The translations under genes and the position numbers were made by a program. Positions 7,292-14,579 of a stretch of 14,641 nucleotides of DNA are shown one piece after another; position 1 is the first letter of the stretch, and each line of letters starts with the position of its first letter. Source of the stretch: Gammaproteobacteria bacterium (GTDB taxonomy: Bacteria > Pseudomonadota > Gammaproteobacteria > UBA6429); assembly GCA_003232015.1 (NCBI GenBank), contig QIKU01000109.1, positions 1-14,641 on the forward strand, given 5' to 3'. Under the pieces are notes generated by a model, which saw only the letters and a list, made by a program, of their open reading frames with translations, was not told where the DNA came from and made no database searches.

Positions 7292-8200
7292 TTATACCGG
7301 TTTAATACGTGCCCGGTAGTTTGCCCAATTGTCACTTAAACCAATAAAGGCGATTAAAAACAATTCATACGGCATTAGCACTATCATTAATAAATACAAC
7401 AGGTACAACCACACTGCTTTTAGCTTTCGCACAACAGCAATAGTGTGTGCAATGGCCAAACCCTGTAATACAAAAAGCAATACAATAACGCCAACACTGC
7501 CAACAAGGATCTGGTTAAGCAAACCATCACTAACAAGAATAGCAATGGCAATTAACAGCATAGCGCCGACCGCCGCACTCACACCAAAGCGTAATTTCCT
7601 GAACTCTTCTCCAAACCCGCCGGGATTAAAAAGCAGTGCCTGCCACCAACGCGCCAGAAATAAGCTAGCACACATACTTAGCAACCAGTAAGCGGCACCA
7701 TAATTAACAACCATCTTACCTATGTTCAGTACAAAGACCTTCAGTTCTTCATCAGACAAGTCCATTTTTGCATCTTTAAAAGCCGGCAATAAATTGTCCA
7801 GAATAATCTTGTTCCACTGAGCTTCGTAGGTAACATACAATGTTGCCATTACAATAGCTGCAACTAACCCAATCAATGCTGCTACCAGCACAACCAGTGA
7901 CAGCGAAACCTGCCGAGCCAGTAATTGCGCCAACAACCAGACAGGCAGCCAGTAAAAAATAATGTACTCAATACCAAGTGCCATTTGACCGGTAAAGCTG
8001 GAAATGGCCAACATAAAAATAGAGGCAATAACCGTAATCAGTAACCCCTGTTTTGCACCGTGCACCAACGTCACCAGGCCAATAGATGCCGCACTGAATA
8101 AGCCCATTGGCGTAAAAAATAACGCCAATACAGCAAAACCAATGGTGCTTAATATAGCTTGATTGCGTCCACGCAATACAAAGGCTGCAATCGCCTGCAT
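7292..8200 (-). CDS. DUF2232 multi-pass inner-membrane protein
   Basis: 302 residues, hydrophobic almost throughout, with about eight predicted membrane segments (roughly 15-50, 52-70, 76-93, 97-122, 165-187, 208-225, 231-255 and 264-288) and a more polar loop near 127-155 (NKIILDNLLPAFKDAKMDLSD region). The late FGVSAAVGAML and LVGSVGVIVLLFVLQGLAIAH segments and the terminal DNWANYRARI fit DUF2232, a family often encoded between rpsR and rplI in Pseudomonas-like genomes. Its biochemical role is not known to me; its place between two ribosomal protein genes suggests constitutive expression. The start is 16 bases past the rpsR stop. No catalytic motif is evident. Confidence 0.85.
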   Translation of the reverse strand: MQAIAAFVLRGRNQAILSTIGFAVLALFFTPMGLFSAASIGLVTLVHGAKQGLLITVIASIFMLAISSFTGQMALGIEYIIFYWLPVWLLAQLLARQVSLSLVVLVAALIGLVAAIVMATLYVTYEAQWNKIILDNLLPAFKDAKMDLSDEELKVFVLNIGKMVVNYGAAYWLLSMCASLFLARWWQALLFNPGGFGEEFRKLRFGVSAAVGAMLLIAIAILVSDGLLNQILVGSVGVIVLLFVLQGLAIAHTIAVVRKLKAVWLYLLYLLMIVLMPYELFLIAFIGLSDNWANYRARIKPV

Positions 8201-8216
8201 AATATAACCTTAGTGG

Positions 8217-8447
8217 TTACTGGCTATGCGAATCGGTATACGGGATAAGTGCCAGATAACGCGCACGTTTAACCGCAGTTGAAAGCTGGCGCTGGTAACG
8301 CGCTTTTGTACCGGTAATACGGCTGGGTACAATTTTTCCACTTTCAGTGACATTGCCTTTTAACGTAGCAATATCTTTGTAATCAATTTCTTCTACTTTG
8401 TCTGCTGTAAAACGACAAAATTTACGACGACGAAAATAACGTGACAT
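8217..8447 (-). CDS. rpsR: 30S ribosomal protein bS18
   Basis: 76 residues, typical size. The family core is visible: [21 protein letters not shown] (6-26, Arg-rich start with one cysteine), [42 protein letters not shown] (29-70). bS18 sits on the platform of the small subunit and forms a heterodimer with bS6, encoded immediately upstream with a 24-base gap. There is no priB between the two genes, unlike in enterobacteria. Confidence 0.98.
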   Translation of the reverse strand: MSRYFRRRKFCRFTADKVEEIDYKDIATLKGNVTESGKIVPSRITGTKARYQRQLSTAVKRARYLALIPYTDSHSQ

Positions 8448-8471
8448 ATTCTATTCCTTCTCTTTCAATAA

Positions 8472-8918
8472 TTAAGCGGCGGCTTCTGGTTTTGATTCAG
8501 CTGAATCTGATTCAGGTGCTTTTTCAGGTGCAGGTGCTTTTTCAGGTGCAGGTGCAGGTGCAGGTGCAGGTTTTCTGTCTGTACTTGAATCGTCACGCTC
8601 ATCTCTTTTCGCCATCAGTGAAGGCTCGGTAATGGCCTTTTTACGACGAATAACCATGTGGCGAATAACCGCATCATTAAAACGGAATGTGTTTGTTAAT
8701 TCATCCAGTGACTCCTGGCCACATTCAACATTCATAAGAATGTAGTGTGCTTTGTGAATTTTTTGAATAGGATAGGCTAAAAGACGACGCCCCCAGTCTT
8801 CATAACGATGGATTGAACCACCTTTAGATTCGATGCCCGACTTGTATTTGTCGACCATGGCAGGGACTTGTTCACTTTGATCTGGGTGAACGAGAAAAAC
8901 GATTTCATAATGACGCAT
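8472..8918 (-). CDS. rpsF: 30S ribosomal protein bS6 with a long Ala/Pro-rich tail
   Basis: 148 residues. The ferredoxin-like bS6 fold occupies about 1-97: [18 protein letters not shown] at the start, the [12 protein letters not shown] (42-53) and [10 protein letters not shown] (56-65) segments, and the end of the core at RHMVIRRKK (86-94). bS6 partners bS18 on the 30S platform. Beyond the core is a charged linker and a tail with Pro-Ala dipeptides and two EKAP units (116-136), ending in ESKPEAAA rather than the Glu-Glu end that RimK extends in E. coli. AGGAG stands 5 bases from the ATG. It is the first gene of the operon, preceded by a promoter and a structured leader. Confidence 0.97.
   Translation of the reverse strand: MRHYEIVFLVHPDQSEQVPAMVDKYKSGIESKGGSIHRYEDWGRRLLAYPIQKIHKAHYILMNVECGQESLDELTNTFRFNDAVIRHMVIRRKKAITEPSLMAKRDERDDSSTDRKPAPAPAPAPEKAPAPEKAPESDSAESKPEAAA
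8513..8570 (-). repeat. Tandem hexanucleotide repeat inside rpsF
   Basis: Copies of CAGGTG (plus strand) repeat nearly without change, interrupted twice by a CTTTTT insertion, encoding the Pro-Ala run and the two EKAP units of the bS6 tail. Such an array can change length by slippage in steps of two codons while keeping the frame. Confidence 0.85.
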
Positions 8919-8941
8919 AAATGCTCCTCATGGTTAAAGTA

Positions 8942-8983
8942 GCTTCCTGGTAAACCCAACTCTACAGCGGGTTCCAGTGAAGC
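8942..8983 (-). promoter_or_regulatory. Structured rpsF leader, candidate S6:S18 autoregulatory site
   Basis: Read on the minus strand the leader folds as GCTTC, bulged A, CTGG, AACCC, an 11-base loop GCTGTAGAGTT, then GGGTT, bulged TA, CCAG and GAAGC: 14 pairs with asymmetric bulges. It lies between the promoter and the rpsF RBS. In many bacteria the bS6:bS18 complex binds an rpsF leader carrying a CCG element and represses the operon; here a CCG is found at the stem-loop junction (AACCCGCTG). The fold is seen in the sequence, the regulatory role is inferred. Confidence 0.5.
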
Positions 8984-9014
8984 AAGGAACTTAAAAAAAT
9001 ATTTAAGGCGGCGA

Positions 9015-9043
9015 ATTTTACTTAAATTAGAGGCTAATTGCAA
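9015..9043 (-). promoter_or_regulatory. Promoter of the rpsF-rpsR-DUF2232-rplI operon
   Basis: TTGCAA (-35, 9038-9043), a 17-base spacer, then TAAAAT (-10, 9015-9020) on the minus strand. Directly after it comes TCGCCGCC, a GC-rich discriminator of the kind found at stringently controlled ribosomal promoters. A transcript from here would have a leader of roughly 90 bases that contains the 8942-8983 hairpin. Confidence 0.75.
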
Positions 9044-9117
9044 TGAATGCTTGAAGCGCATAGTTAACAATAGCAAGTCAAGATAAAAGCCATTAAAATC
9101 AATAGATTAACTACGAA

Positions 9118-9855
9118 CTACAATCTCTGCCTAAGCGCCTCAAAAAGCACCACCCCGGTCGCAACAGACACATTCAGGCTTTCAACCGTGCCCTTCATGG
9201 GTAATTTCACCAAGGTATCGCAATGTTCTTTGGTTAACCGTCTTAAGCCTTTGCCTTCAGCTCCCATCACTATCGCCAGTGGGCCGGTTAAATCCTGCTG
9301 GTATAAGTTAGTATCAGTTGCCAGATCGGTGCCAATAAACCAGATCCCCCGCTCCTGCAAGGCCTTGATACAGCGACTGAGGTTAGTCACCTGAACAAAA
9401 GGCAGTATTTCAGCGGCGCCCGAAGCCACTTTACGCACGGCTGCGGTCATGCCGCAGGACTTATCCTTAGGCACCACTATCGCATGCACACCGGCCGCTT
9501 CGGCAGTGCGAATGCAGGCCCCGAGGTTATGAGGATCGGTTACACCGTCTAATAGCAAGATAAAAGGCGGCTCCTCGAGTGAATCTAGCAAACGATTTAA
9601 ATCCGACTCATTTTTGCTTGAAATACTGGCCAGCTTTGCAACAACCCCCTGATGACGTGCATCCGGTAGCCATTCTTTTAATATATGACTTGTCACTCGT
9701 TCACAGGGAATGGATTTTTGTTTAGCTAATTCAAGAATATCTTCAACACGTTGATCGTGCCGCTTTTTTTCAACCCATAATTCAGTAATATTTGCCTGGC
9801 TTTCCAATGCGGCCTGCACAGCATGGATACCGTAAATCAAATCATCTGTATTCAC
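9118..9855 (-). CDS. rlmB: 23S rRNA (guanosine-2'-O-)-methyltransferase RlmB
   Basis: 245 residues, close to E. coli RlmB (243). It is a SPOUT methyltransferase that methylates the ribose of G2251 in the peptidyl-transferase P-loop of 23S rRNA using SAM. An N-terminal substrate-binding domain starts at DLIYGIHAVQAAL (5-17). The knotted catalytic domain carries motif 1 LDGVTDPHNLGACIRTAEA (102-120; N110, R116), motif 2 VMGAEGKGLRRL (196-207; E200) and motif 3 LPMKGTVESLNVSVATG (218-234; N228). The start codon is GTG and overlaps the rnr stop as GTGA (9852-9855), so translation should be coupled to rnr. A weak purine-rich stretch in the lysine-coding rnr end may act as RBS. Confidence 0.96.
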   Translation of the reverse strand: MNTDDLIYGIHAVQAALESQANITELWVEKKRHDQRVEDILELAKQKSIPCERVTSHILKEWLPDARHQGVVAKLASISSKNESDLNRLLDSLEEPPFILLLDGVTDPHNLGACIRTAEAAGVHAIVVPKDKSCGMTAAVRKVASGAAEILPFVQVTNLSRCIKALQERGIWFIGTDLATDTNLYQQDLTGPLAIVMGAEGKGLRRLTKEHCDTLVKLPMKGTVESLNVSVATGVVLFEALRQRL

Positions 9856-12392
9856 TTGCGAGCTTTCTTTTTCGGTACCGTTTTTTTCTTCGAAACTTTT
9901 TTATTAGCTACCTTTTTTTTGGTAACTTTTTTCTTGATTACTTTTTTCTTCGCCGTTTTCTTTTTTGTAACTTTCTTTTTGGACACTTTTTTCTTTGATG
10001 CTGATTTTTTCTGTGCCACTTTCTTTTTAGTGTTTTTCTTTTTGTTAGACTTTCTATTGCGTGCCGGCTGGTTATCTAATTCAGTATCAGCAAGGTCTGT
10101 TTCTTTTTTATCGGTAAAGCGTTTGGTATCGGAAATACGACGTGATTTTTTACGCCCCGGTTTTTTATCTTTGCGTTGATTACTTTTTGATTTTGGTTTA
10201 CCTGTACCTTTACTGTCTGCATCACTCAAAACCAGATCAAAATCTATTTTACGCTCATCCAGGTCAACCCGTGCAACACGAATGGTAATATCATTGCCTA
10301 AGCCATATATTTTATTACTATTTTCGCCAACAAGTCGATGTTTAACCGGGTCAAAATGGTAGTAGTCATTATCCAGGCTGGTAACATGCACCAGGCCTTC
10401 AACAAAAATATCATTTAACTCTACAAATAAACCAAAACCAGTCACGGTTGTAATTTTTCCCGGGTATTCATTACCTACTTTATCCAGCATAAACTCACAT
10501 TTAAGCCAGTCGTTCACATCACGGGTTGCCTCGTCTGCTCGGCGCTCGTTTTGAGAACAGATATCACCAAAGTGCACCATGTCTTTGTGGTCGTACTTAT
10601 AGTTAGCAACCGATTGCTTGCTTAATACATGCTTAATAGCACGATGCACGAGTAAGTCTGGGTAACGTCGAATGGGTGAAGTAAAATGTGCATAGGCATC
10701 ATAGGCTAAACCGAAATGGCCTATATTATCAGGGCTATATACCGCCTGGCGCAGGCTGCGTAATAAAACAGTTTGAATTAAATTAAAATCTGAGCGTTCT
10801 TTTATCTGGTTAACCAGATGAGCATAATCTTTTGCCGTTGGCTTTTCGCCACCGGGTATTTGCAAACCAAATTCGGATAAAAACTTACGCAAGTCTTCCA
10901 GTTTTTCAACAGTCGGGCCTTCATGAATTCGGTATAACGCCGGCATATTGTTTTTTAACAAAAATCGTGCAGTCGCCACATTTGCAGTGATCATGCATTC
11001 TTCAATTATTTTATGTGCATCGTTACGGTAAACAGGAATAATTTTATCTATCTTGCGTTCACTGCCAAATACAATTCTGACTTCGGTTGTTTCAAAGTCA
11101 ATCGCTCCACGCTTGCTGCGCTGTGCACGCATGGCTTTGTACATACCATAAAGGTTTTCTAAATGCGGCAGCACCGCATTATATTCAGTGCGTAATGTTT
11201 TATCTTGTTGTTCAAGCATGGCGCCCACCTGGGTATACGTTAAGCGTGCATGCGAATACATCACCGCCTGATAAAACTTATAATCTTTTAAAGTGCCTTG
11301 TTTGCTAATTTGCATATCACAAACCATGCACAGGCGATTTACTTGCGGGTTAAGCGAGCATAAACCATTGGACAAGGCTTCGGGTAACATTGGAATAACA
11401 CGCTCAGGGAAATAAACCGAGGTTGCGCGGTTTTGTGCTTCTAAATCAAGCGGTGCGTCTGGTTTTACATAGTTAGACACATCAGCAATGGCAACAATTA
11501 AACGCCAGCCGTTTGCATTGGGTTCGCAATAAACAGCATCGTCAAAGTCACGCGCATCTTCACCGTCAATGGTGACTAAAGGCAGCTCACGAATATCAAC
11601 GCGACCTTCTATTTCAGTGGGCAATACTTCAACGGGTAAATTTTCAGCTTCAGCAATCACCTTTTTGTTCCAGTGATTAGGTAAGTCATGCGAGCGGATC
11701 GCAATATCAATTTCCAAGCCGGGCGCCATGTGTTCGCCCATAACTTCTTTAACCCGACCCAACGCCTGATGACGCCTGGTAGGTTGCTGAATAATTTCCA
11801 GTGAAACAATTTGCCCGTGTGTTGCGCCATTAAAATCTTCGGCGGCAACCATAATGTCCTGAGTAATGCGCTTATTATCGGCAACAACAAAAGCAACGCC
11901 GTGCTCAACAAAAAAGCGCCCAACCATCAATTCATGAGCGCGTTCAAGTACCTCAACAATACGCCCCATACGCCGCCCACGCCGGTCTTCTCCAGCAACC
12001 CGTGCCATCGCGCGGTCGCCATGAAAAACTTCACGCATATCACGAGGGGCTAAAAATAAATCGTCGCTATTGTCGTCCGGGATTAAAAAACCAAAACCAT
12101 CGGGGTGCCCCTGTACCCGGCCACACACCAAATCCATCTTGTGTGCCAGACCATAACCACCTTTACGGGTGTAGATAATCTGCCCATCACGCTCCATCGC
12201 GCGCAAGCGTTTTTTGAGCGCAAAGTAATTATCGTCATCGACAAGATCGAAATGCGCTGCAATCTGGTCACGGTTCAGCGGCGCCCCCATGGATTCCAGA
12301 TATTCCATGATAAGTTCACGGCTGGCGATAGGCTGTGCATATTTTCGAGCTTCACGCTCCGCGTGTGGATCTATATTTTTTTTCTTCGACAT
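9852..12392 (-). CDS. rnr: Ribonuclease R with a lysine-rich tail
   Basis: 846 residues against 813 in E. coli. RNase R is a processive 3'-to-5' exoribonuclease that digests structured RNA, faulty rRNA and, with tmRNA, mRNA on stalled ribosomes. Domains in order: N-terminal winged helix (~20-82), two cold-shock domains (~85-230), the RNB catalytic domain with TIDGEDARDFDDAV (274-287; metal ligands D276, D282, D284, D285) and AYAHFTSPIRRYPDLLVHR (566-584), an S1 domain (~640-722), then a basic tail. From about 783 on the tail is built of repeats such as KKKVTKKK, which should help bind and unwind RNA. rlmB overlaps its stop. The ATG has only a poor upstream RBS. Nothing essential is missing. 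Confidence 0.97.
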   Translation of the reverse strand: MSKKKNIDPHAEREARKYAQPIASRELIMEYLESMGAPLNRDQIAAHFDLVDDDNYFALKKRLRAMERDGQIIYTRKGGYGLAHKMDLVCGRVQGHPDGFGFLIPDDNSDDLFLAPRDMREVFHGDRAMARVAGEDRRGRRMGRIVEVLERAHELMVGRFFVEHGVAFVVADNKRITQDIMVAAEDFNGATHGQIVSLEIIQQPTRRHQALGRVKEVMGEHMAPGLEIDIAIRSHDLPNHWNKKVIAEAENLPVEVLPTEIEGRVDIRELPLVTIDGEDARDFDDAVYCEPNANGWRLIVAIADVSNYVKPDAPLDLEAQNRATSVYFPERVIPMLPEALSNGLCSLNPQVNRLCMVCDMQISKQGTLKDYKFYQAVMYSHARLTYTQVGAMLEQQDKTLRTEYNAVLPHLENLYGMYKAMRAQRSKRGAIDFETTEVRIVFGSERKIDKIIPVYRNDAHKIIEECMITANVATARFLLKNNMPALYRIHEGPTVEKLEDLRKFLSEFGLQIPGGEKPTAKDYAHLVNQIKERSDFNLIQTVLLRSLRQAVYSPDNIGHFGLAYDAYAHFTSPIRRYPDLLVHRAIKHVLSKQSVANYKYDHKDMVHFGDICSQNERRADEATRDVNDWLKCEFMLDKVGNEYPGKITTVTGFGLFVELNDIFVEGLVHVTSLDNDYYHFDPVKHRLVGENSNKIYGLGNDITIRVARVDLDERKIDFDLVLSDADSKGTGKPKSKSNQRKDKKPGRKKSRRISDTKRFTDKKETDLADTELDNQPARNRKSNKKKNTKKKVAQKKSASKKKVSKKKVTKKKTAKKKVIKKKVTKKKVANKKVSKKKTVPKKKARK

Positions 12393-12409
12393 TCTTTGCG
12401 CTACGTAGT

Positions 12410-12418
12410 TATATAATA
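12410..12418 (-). promoter_or_regulatory. Possible -10 element for rnr
   Basis: On the minus strand the overlapping hexamers TATTAT and TATATA lie about 20 bases ahead of the rnr ATG. No good -35 is found at 16-18 bases. If this is the promoter, the leader is very short. Confidence 0.3.
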
Positions 12419-12487
12419 GGAGTGTAGTTTAACCTGAATTTCGTTCAAGCGTACTGATTTCGCAACCGAACATTAGCACAGATTAAA

Positions 12488-12516
12488 TTGACAGTTAATT
12501 CGCTAGTTAGTAAAGT
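12488..12516 (+). promoter_or_regulatory. Promoter of tRNA-Leu
   Basis: A consensus -35 TTGACA (12488-12493), a 17-base spacer and TAAAGT (-10, 12511-12516). The expected start is about 7 bases further, only some 9 bases before the mature tRNA 5' end. Confidence 0.8.
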
Positions 12517-12531
12517 CTACCTCGCTTAAAC

Positions 12532-12615
12532 GCCGAGGTGGTGGAATTGGTAGACACGCATGCTTCAGGTGCATGTGGGGGCAACCCCGTGGAGGTTCAA
12601 GTCCTCTTCTCGGCA
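12532..12615 (+). tRNA. tRNA-Leu(CAG), CCA end not encoded
   Basis: A full cloverleaf with the long class II variable arm. The acceptor stem GCCGAGG (12532-12538) pairs with TCTCGGC (12608-12614, one G-U). The anticodon stem CATGC/GCATG encloses loop TTCAGGT, so the anticodon is CAG (12566-12568) and reads CUG. The variable arm is GGGG-CAA-CCCC type, and the T arm is GGAGG-TTCAAGT-CCTCT. The discriminator is A12615; the next bases are GCA, not CCA, so the 3' end must be added by CCA-adding enzyme. tRNA-Leu next to rnr is also seen in Pseudomonas. Confidence 0.96.
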
Positions 12616-12707
12616 GCATTTAAGATGTTTTTTGTATAAAAAACAACAAATTAGCATACCACTTCGGACACGCAGGCTAATTATCGCCCAGACAAGCGAG
12701 ATAAAAT

Positions 12708-13250
12708 ATGAGCAACCCATTTCGAGATCAGTTACTAAAAACAGGCATTGTCTCCAAACAGCAGGCTCATAATGCTAAAAAAGATAAAACAAAAAAGAAC
12801 AAACAACAGCGCTCCCAAAAAGAAGCCGCAGCCGATGAAACTAAGTTAAAAATTCAGCAAGCGGCACAGGATAAAGCGCGGCTCGACCGAGAACTGAATA
12901 AGGAAAAAGAACAAGCCGCACGCATAAAAGCGATATCAGCTGAAATTAATCAACTCATTACAAAAAATTGCCTAGCCCGACAGCAAGATTGTGAAATTGC
13001 TTATAACTTTGAACATATGAACAAAGTAAAGCATATTTATATAAATAATGAGATGAAGCAAAAAATTATAAGTGGCGCTTTAGGCATTGCCTATATCGAT
13101 AGCCGTTATGAGCTTGTACCTAAAACCATCGCAGAAAAAATTCAGCAGCGCGATGAAAAACGCATTATATTATTCGATAACAATGAACCTATGGTGGATA
13201 AAAATGATCCCTATGCCGAATATACCGTGCCGGACGACCTGATCTGGTAG
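12708..13250 (+). CDS. DUF2058 family protein, YaiL-like
   Basis: 180 residues, the same size range as E. coli YaiL. The N-terminus FRDQLLKTGIVSKQQA (4-19) is the family signature, followed by a long, highly charged Lys/Gln/Glu-rich helix, probably coiled coil (~20-88). The C-terminal core has YNFEHMNKVKHIYIN (98-112), IAYID and YELVPKTIAEKIQQRDE (134-150), and the invariant end DPYAEYTVPDDLIW (167-180). The protein is cytoplasmic; the family has no settled biochemical function, though the end motif is strongly conserved. GAGA lies about 9-12 bases ahead of the ATG. It is the only protein gene on the plus strand, about 90 bases after tRNA-Leu, and might be read from the tRNA promoter, though no own promoter was convincingly seen. 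Confidence 0.92.
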   Translation: MSNPFRDQLLKTGIVSKQQAHNAKKDKTKKNKQQRSQKEAAADETKLKIQQAAQDKARLDRELNKEKEQAARIKAISAEINQLITKNCLARQQDCEIAYNFEHMNKVKHIYINNEMKQKIISGALGIAYIDSRYELVPKTIAEKIQQRDEKRIILFDNNEPMVDKNDPYAEYTVPDDLIW

Positions 13251-13303
13251 CGAACTAAGCTCGCACAAGCCTTTCTCCTTCTTTGCTGCATTTCAATCTA
13301 ACT

Positions 13304-13568
13304 AACCTGAACTCGGGATAAGGAAATCTACATTGGTAAACTGTCAATCCCATCTTTTTATTTATGTAGCCTGGATGTAGCGCAGCGAAATCCGGGAGTG
13401 TTAATGCATTATTTCCCGGATTACATTTCATTTCATCCGGGCTACTCACTAAACACAAAAAATACCATCATTAAGGTATCGTTTTAGCCGGAATTTAGAA
13501 TTCGAGTCACCGAACCCCCGCTAAATGCATGTGGGAATGACGAGCATTTCTTATCCCGAGTTCAGGTT
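13304..13568. mobile_element. Candidate MITE, 265 bp, with terminal inverted repeats and 4-bp flanking duplication
   Basis: AACCTGAACTCGGGATAAG at the left end (13304-13322) is matched by its exact inverted copy CTTATCCCGAGTTCAGGTT at the right end (13550-13568); similarity extends a few bases further inwards with one gap. AACT occurs directly outside both ends (13300-13303 and 13569-13572), as expected of a target-site duplication. No transposase is encoded in 265 bp, so it would depend on a transposase elsewhere. The inside holds a palindromic repeat (13366-13445) and a small CCCGC/GTGGG hairpin (13517-13535). It lies between the convergent ends of DUF2058 and the sigma factor gene, so it breaks nothing. 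The IS family is not recognised. Confidence 0.72.
13366..13445. repeat. Nested palindromic repeat (REP-like) inside the MITE
   Basis: Outer arms GTAGCCTGGATG (13366-13377) and CATCCGGGCTAC (13434-13445) pair at 11 of 12 positions. Inner arms AATCCGGGA (13389-13397) and TCCCGGATT (13414-13422) pair perfectly. The GTAGCC-GGATG...ATCCGGG layout looks like a palindrome that recurs between genes in many gammaproteobacteria, as far as I recall. Confidence 0.75.
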
Positions 13569-13569
13569 A

Positions 13570-13681
13570 ACTATAAATCAAGAGACTGATTCGTTTAAAC
13601 ATCGTAATGGCTCCCAATAATGATGCTTGTTAACTACATGACACGGGGTGGGATAAATAAAGCTAATAATTTTTTAAAATA
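13570..13681. other. AT-rich spacer after the sigma factor gene
   Basis: No gene, and no clear terminator hairpin for the minus-strand sigma factor gene. No anti-sigma gene follows within the window. Confidence 0.4.
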
Positions 13682-14251
13682 TTATGCAGCAATCATTCGC
13701 TCGACTGTTTTAACGCCACTATAGTGATTGGCTTTTGCGGTGCTCAGCGAACATTGCATGGTCGCTGCAATGTGGGTAAAGGGCAGTTGCCGGTTGATGC
13801 GTAGAGACAGAGTGGCGCGTTGTTTGTCCGGCAAGGCATTAATTGCAGTGCGAAGTGATTTTAATTGTTGCTGTTGTATAAGCGCATTTTCTGGAGATTG
13901 CTCACAGGCAATATCCAGATCGTAGACATCTTTATGTTGATCAATGCGAGCCTGGTATTGATGACTGCGTAAATAATTTTTCCAGCTATTACGAGTAATG
14001 ACAAATAGCCAGTTTTTGAAACTGGCCTCGCCACGATATTGATGAATCGACGTATAGACTTTTATAAAAGCATCCTGAAGGATGTCTTCTGCGGCATCCG
14101 GGTCGGCAATAAGGCGCAACAAATATTGTTTGATATATGAGCGGTAACGTCCAAGCAGAGCATCGAACGCCGGGTTGTCGCCCTGCTGAGCCAGACGGGT
14201 TAATATTTCATCATCCAGTTGCGTATATTTTCTTCTACCCCTGTTATTCAT
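13682..14251 (-). CDS. ECF-type RNA polymerase sigma factor
   Basis: 189 residues, the usual size of a group IV (ECF) sigma-70 factor. Region 2 spans ~27-95 with AFDALLGRYRSYI (28-40), DAAEDILQDAFIKVY (52-66) and FKNWLFVITRNSWKNYLR (78-95), which contact core enzyme and the -10 element. A linker with QSPENALIQQQQL follows. Region 4 spans ~131-186 with LPDKQRATLSLRI (140-152) and a helix-turn-helix around FTHIAATMQCSLSTAKANHYSGVKTV, for the -35 element. GAGGGA and GGGAG lie 4-13 bases before the ATG. ECF genes are commonly paired with an anti-sigma gene just downstream; here the downstream DNA is a spacer and a MITE, so the regulator is either upstream beyond the window, elsewhere, or absent. 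Its regulon is unknown. Confidence 0.9.
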   Translation of the reverse strand: MNNRGRRKYTQLDDEILTRLAQQGDNPAFDALLGRYRSYIKQYLLRLIADPDAAEDILQDAFIKVYTSIHQYRGEASFKNWLFVITRNSWKNYLRSHQYQARIDQHKDVYDLDIACEQSPENALIQQQQLKSLRTAINALPDKQRATLSLRINRQLPFTHIAATMQCSLSTAKANHYSGVKTVERMIAA

Positions 14252-14552
14252 CGTTCCCTCTCCCTTAGTTTTTATTCTGCAGGATTTATCCTATGGGAAG
14301 TGGGGTTACTGTCAGGTAACAGCACGTTCTGAAAAGTGATATTTTTATTTAAATCTTATAAAAACAGAGACTTAGTTTTGCTAGAAATTACTCGAGGGAT
14401 AGTTAAGGTGGTTGCAAAGCACTAGCAGGGAAGGATTTACATATAACTAAAGGACATGGGTATACCGACTTATACCCTCAGGTACCCATCATTCCAGCTA
14501 GAATCATGCCGGAAGAATGGCTATCCTGGTAGTGTGAATAGTTACGAATTAG
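14252..14552. other. Upstream region of the sigma factor gene, no gene seen
   Basis: No coding frame is credible. The region holds short symmetric motifs: AGGATTTATCCT (14281-14292), GTTAC/GTAAC around a 6-base loop (14305-14320), and a perfect GGGTATA/TATACCC hairpin with a 6-base loop (14458-14477). They could be regulator sites, but no known box is recognised. The sigma factor promoter was not identified. Confidence 0.35.
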
Positions 14553-14579
14553 TGAAGTGGACCCCATCCCTGAGACAGT
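14553..14579. mobile_element. Possible terminal inverted repeat of an insertion sequence
   Basis: TGAAGTGGACCCC followed by GAGACAG resembles the ends of IS3-type elements, which begin with TG and often carry a GGACCCC...GACA core. If so, the element extends past the right window edge. The last 60 bases keep a short minus-strand frame open from the edge to a TAA near 14581, too short to identify. The matching end is not visible. Confidence 0.3.

Noticed and set aside
8448..8471. priB between rpsF and rpsR
   Set aside because: The gap is only 24 bases, so the enterobacterial priB gene is absent here.
8513..8570. CRISPR-like array
   Set aside because: The repeated unit is 6 bases and coding; there are no spacers. 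No CRISPR array was seen anywhere in the window.
8441..8632. Plus-strand frame with a QVQVQV run
   Set aside because: The run is the antisense reading of the Pro-Ala repeat of bS6.
8777..9076. 99-codon open frame on the minus strand over the rpsF leader
   Set aside because: It overlaps the promoter, the leader hairpin and the start of rpsF in another frame; it is a shadow.
12627..12645. Terminator after tRNA-Leu (GTTTTTT/AAAAAAC)
   Set aside because: The stem is almost entirely A-T, with no GC core and no U-tract after it; too weak to call.
12560..12772. 70-codon plus-strand frame
   Set aside because: It runs through tRNA-Leu and the start of the DUF2058 gene.
13255..13458. 67-codon open frame on the minus strand
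   Set aside because: It spans the MITE end and its palindrome; no RBS, no recognisable protein.
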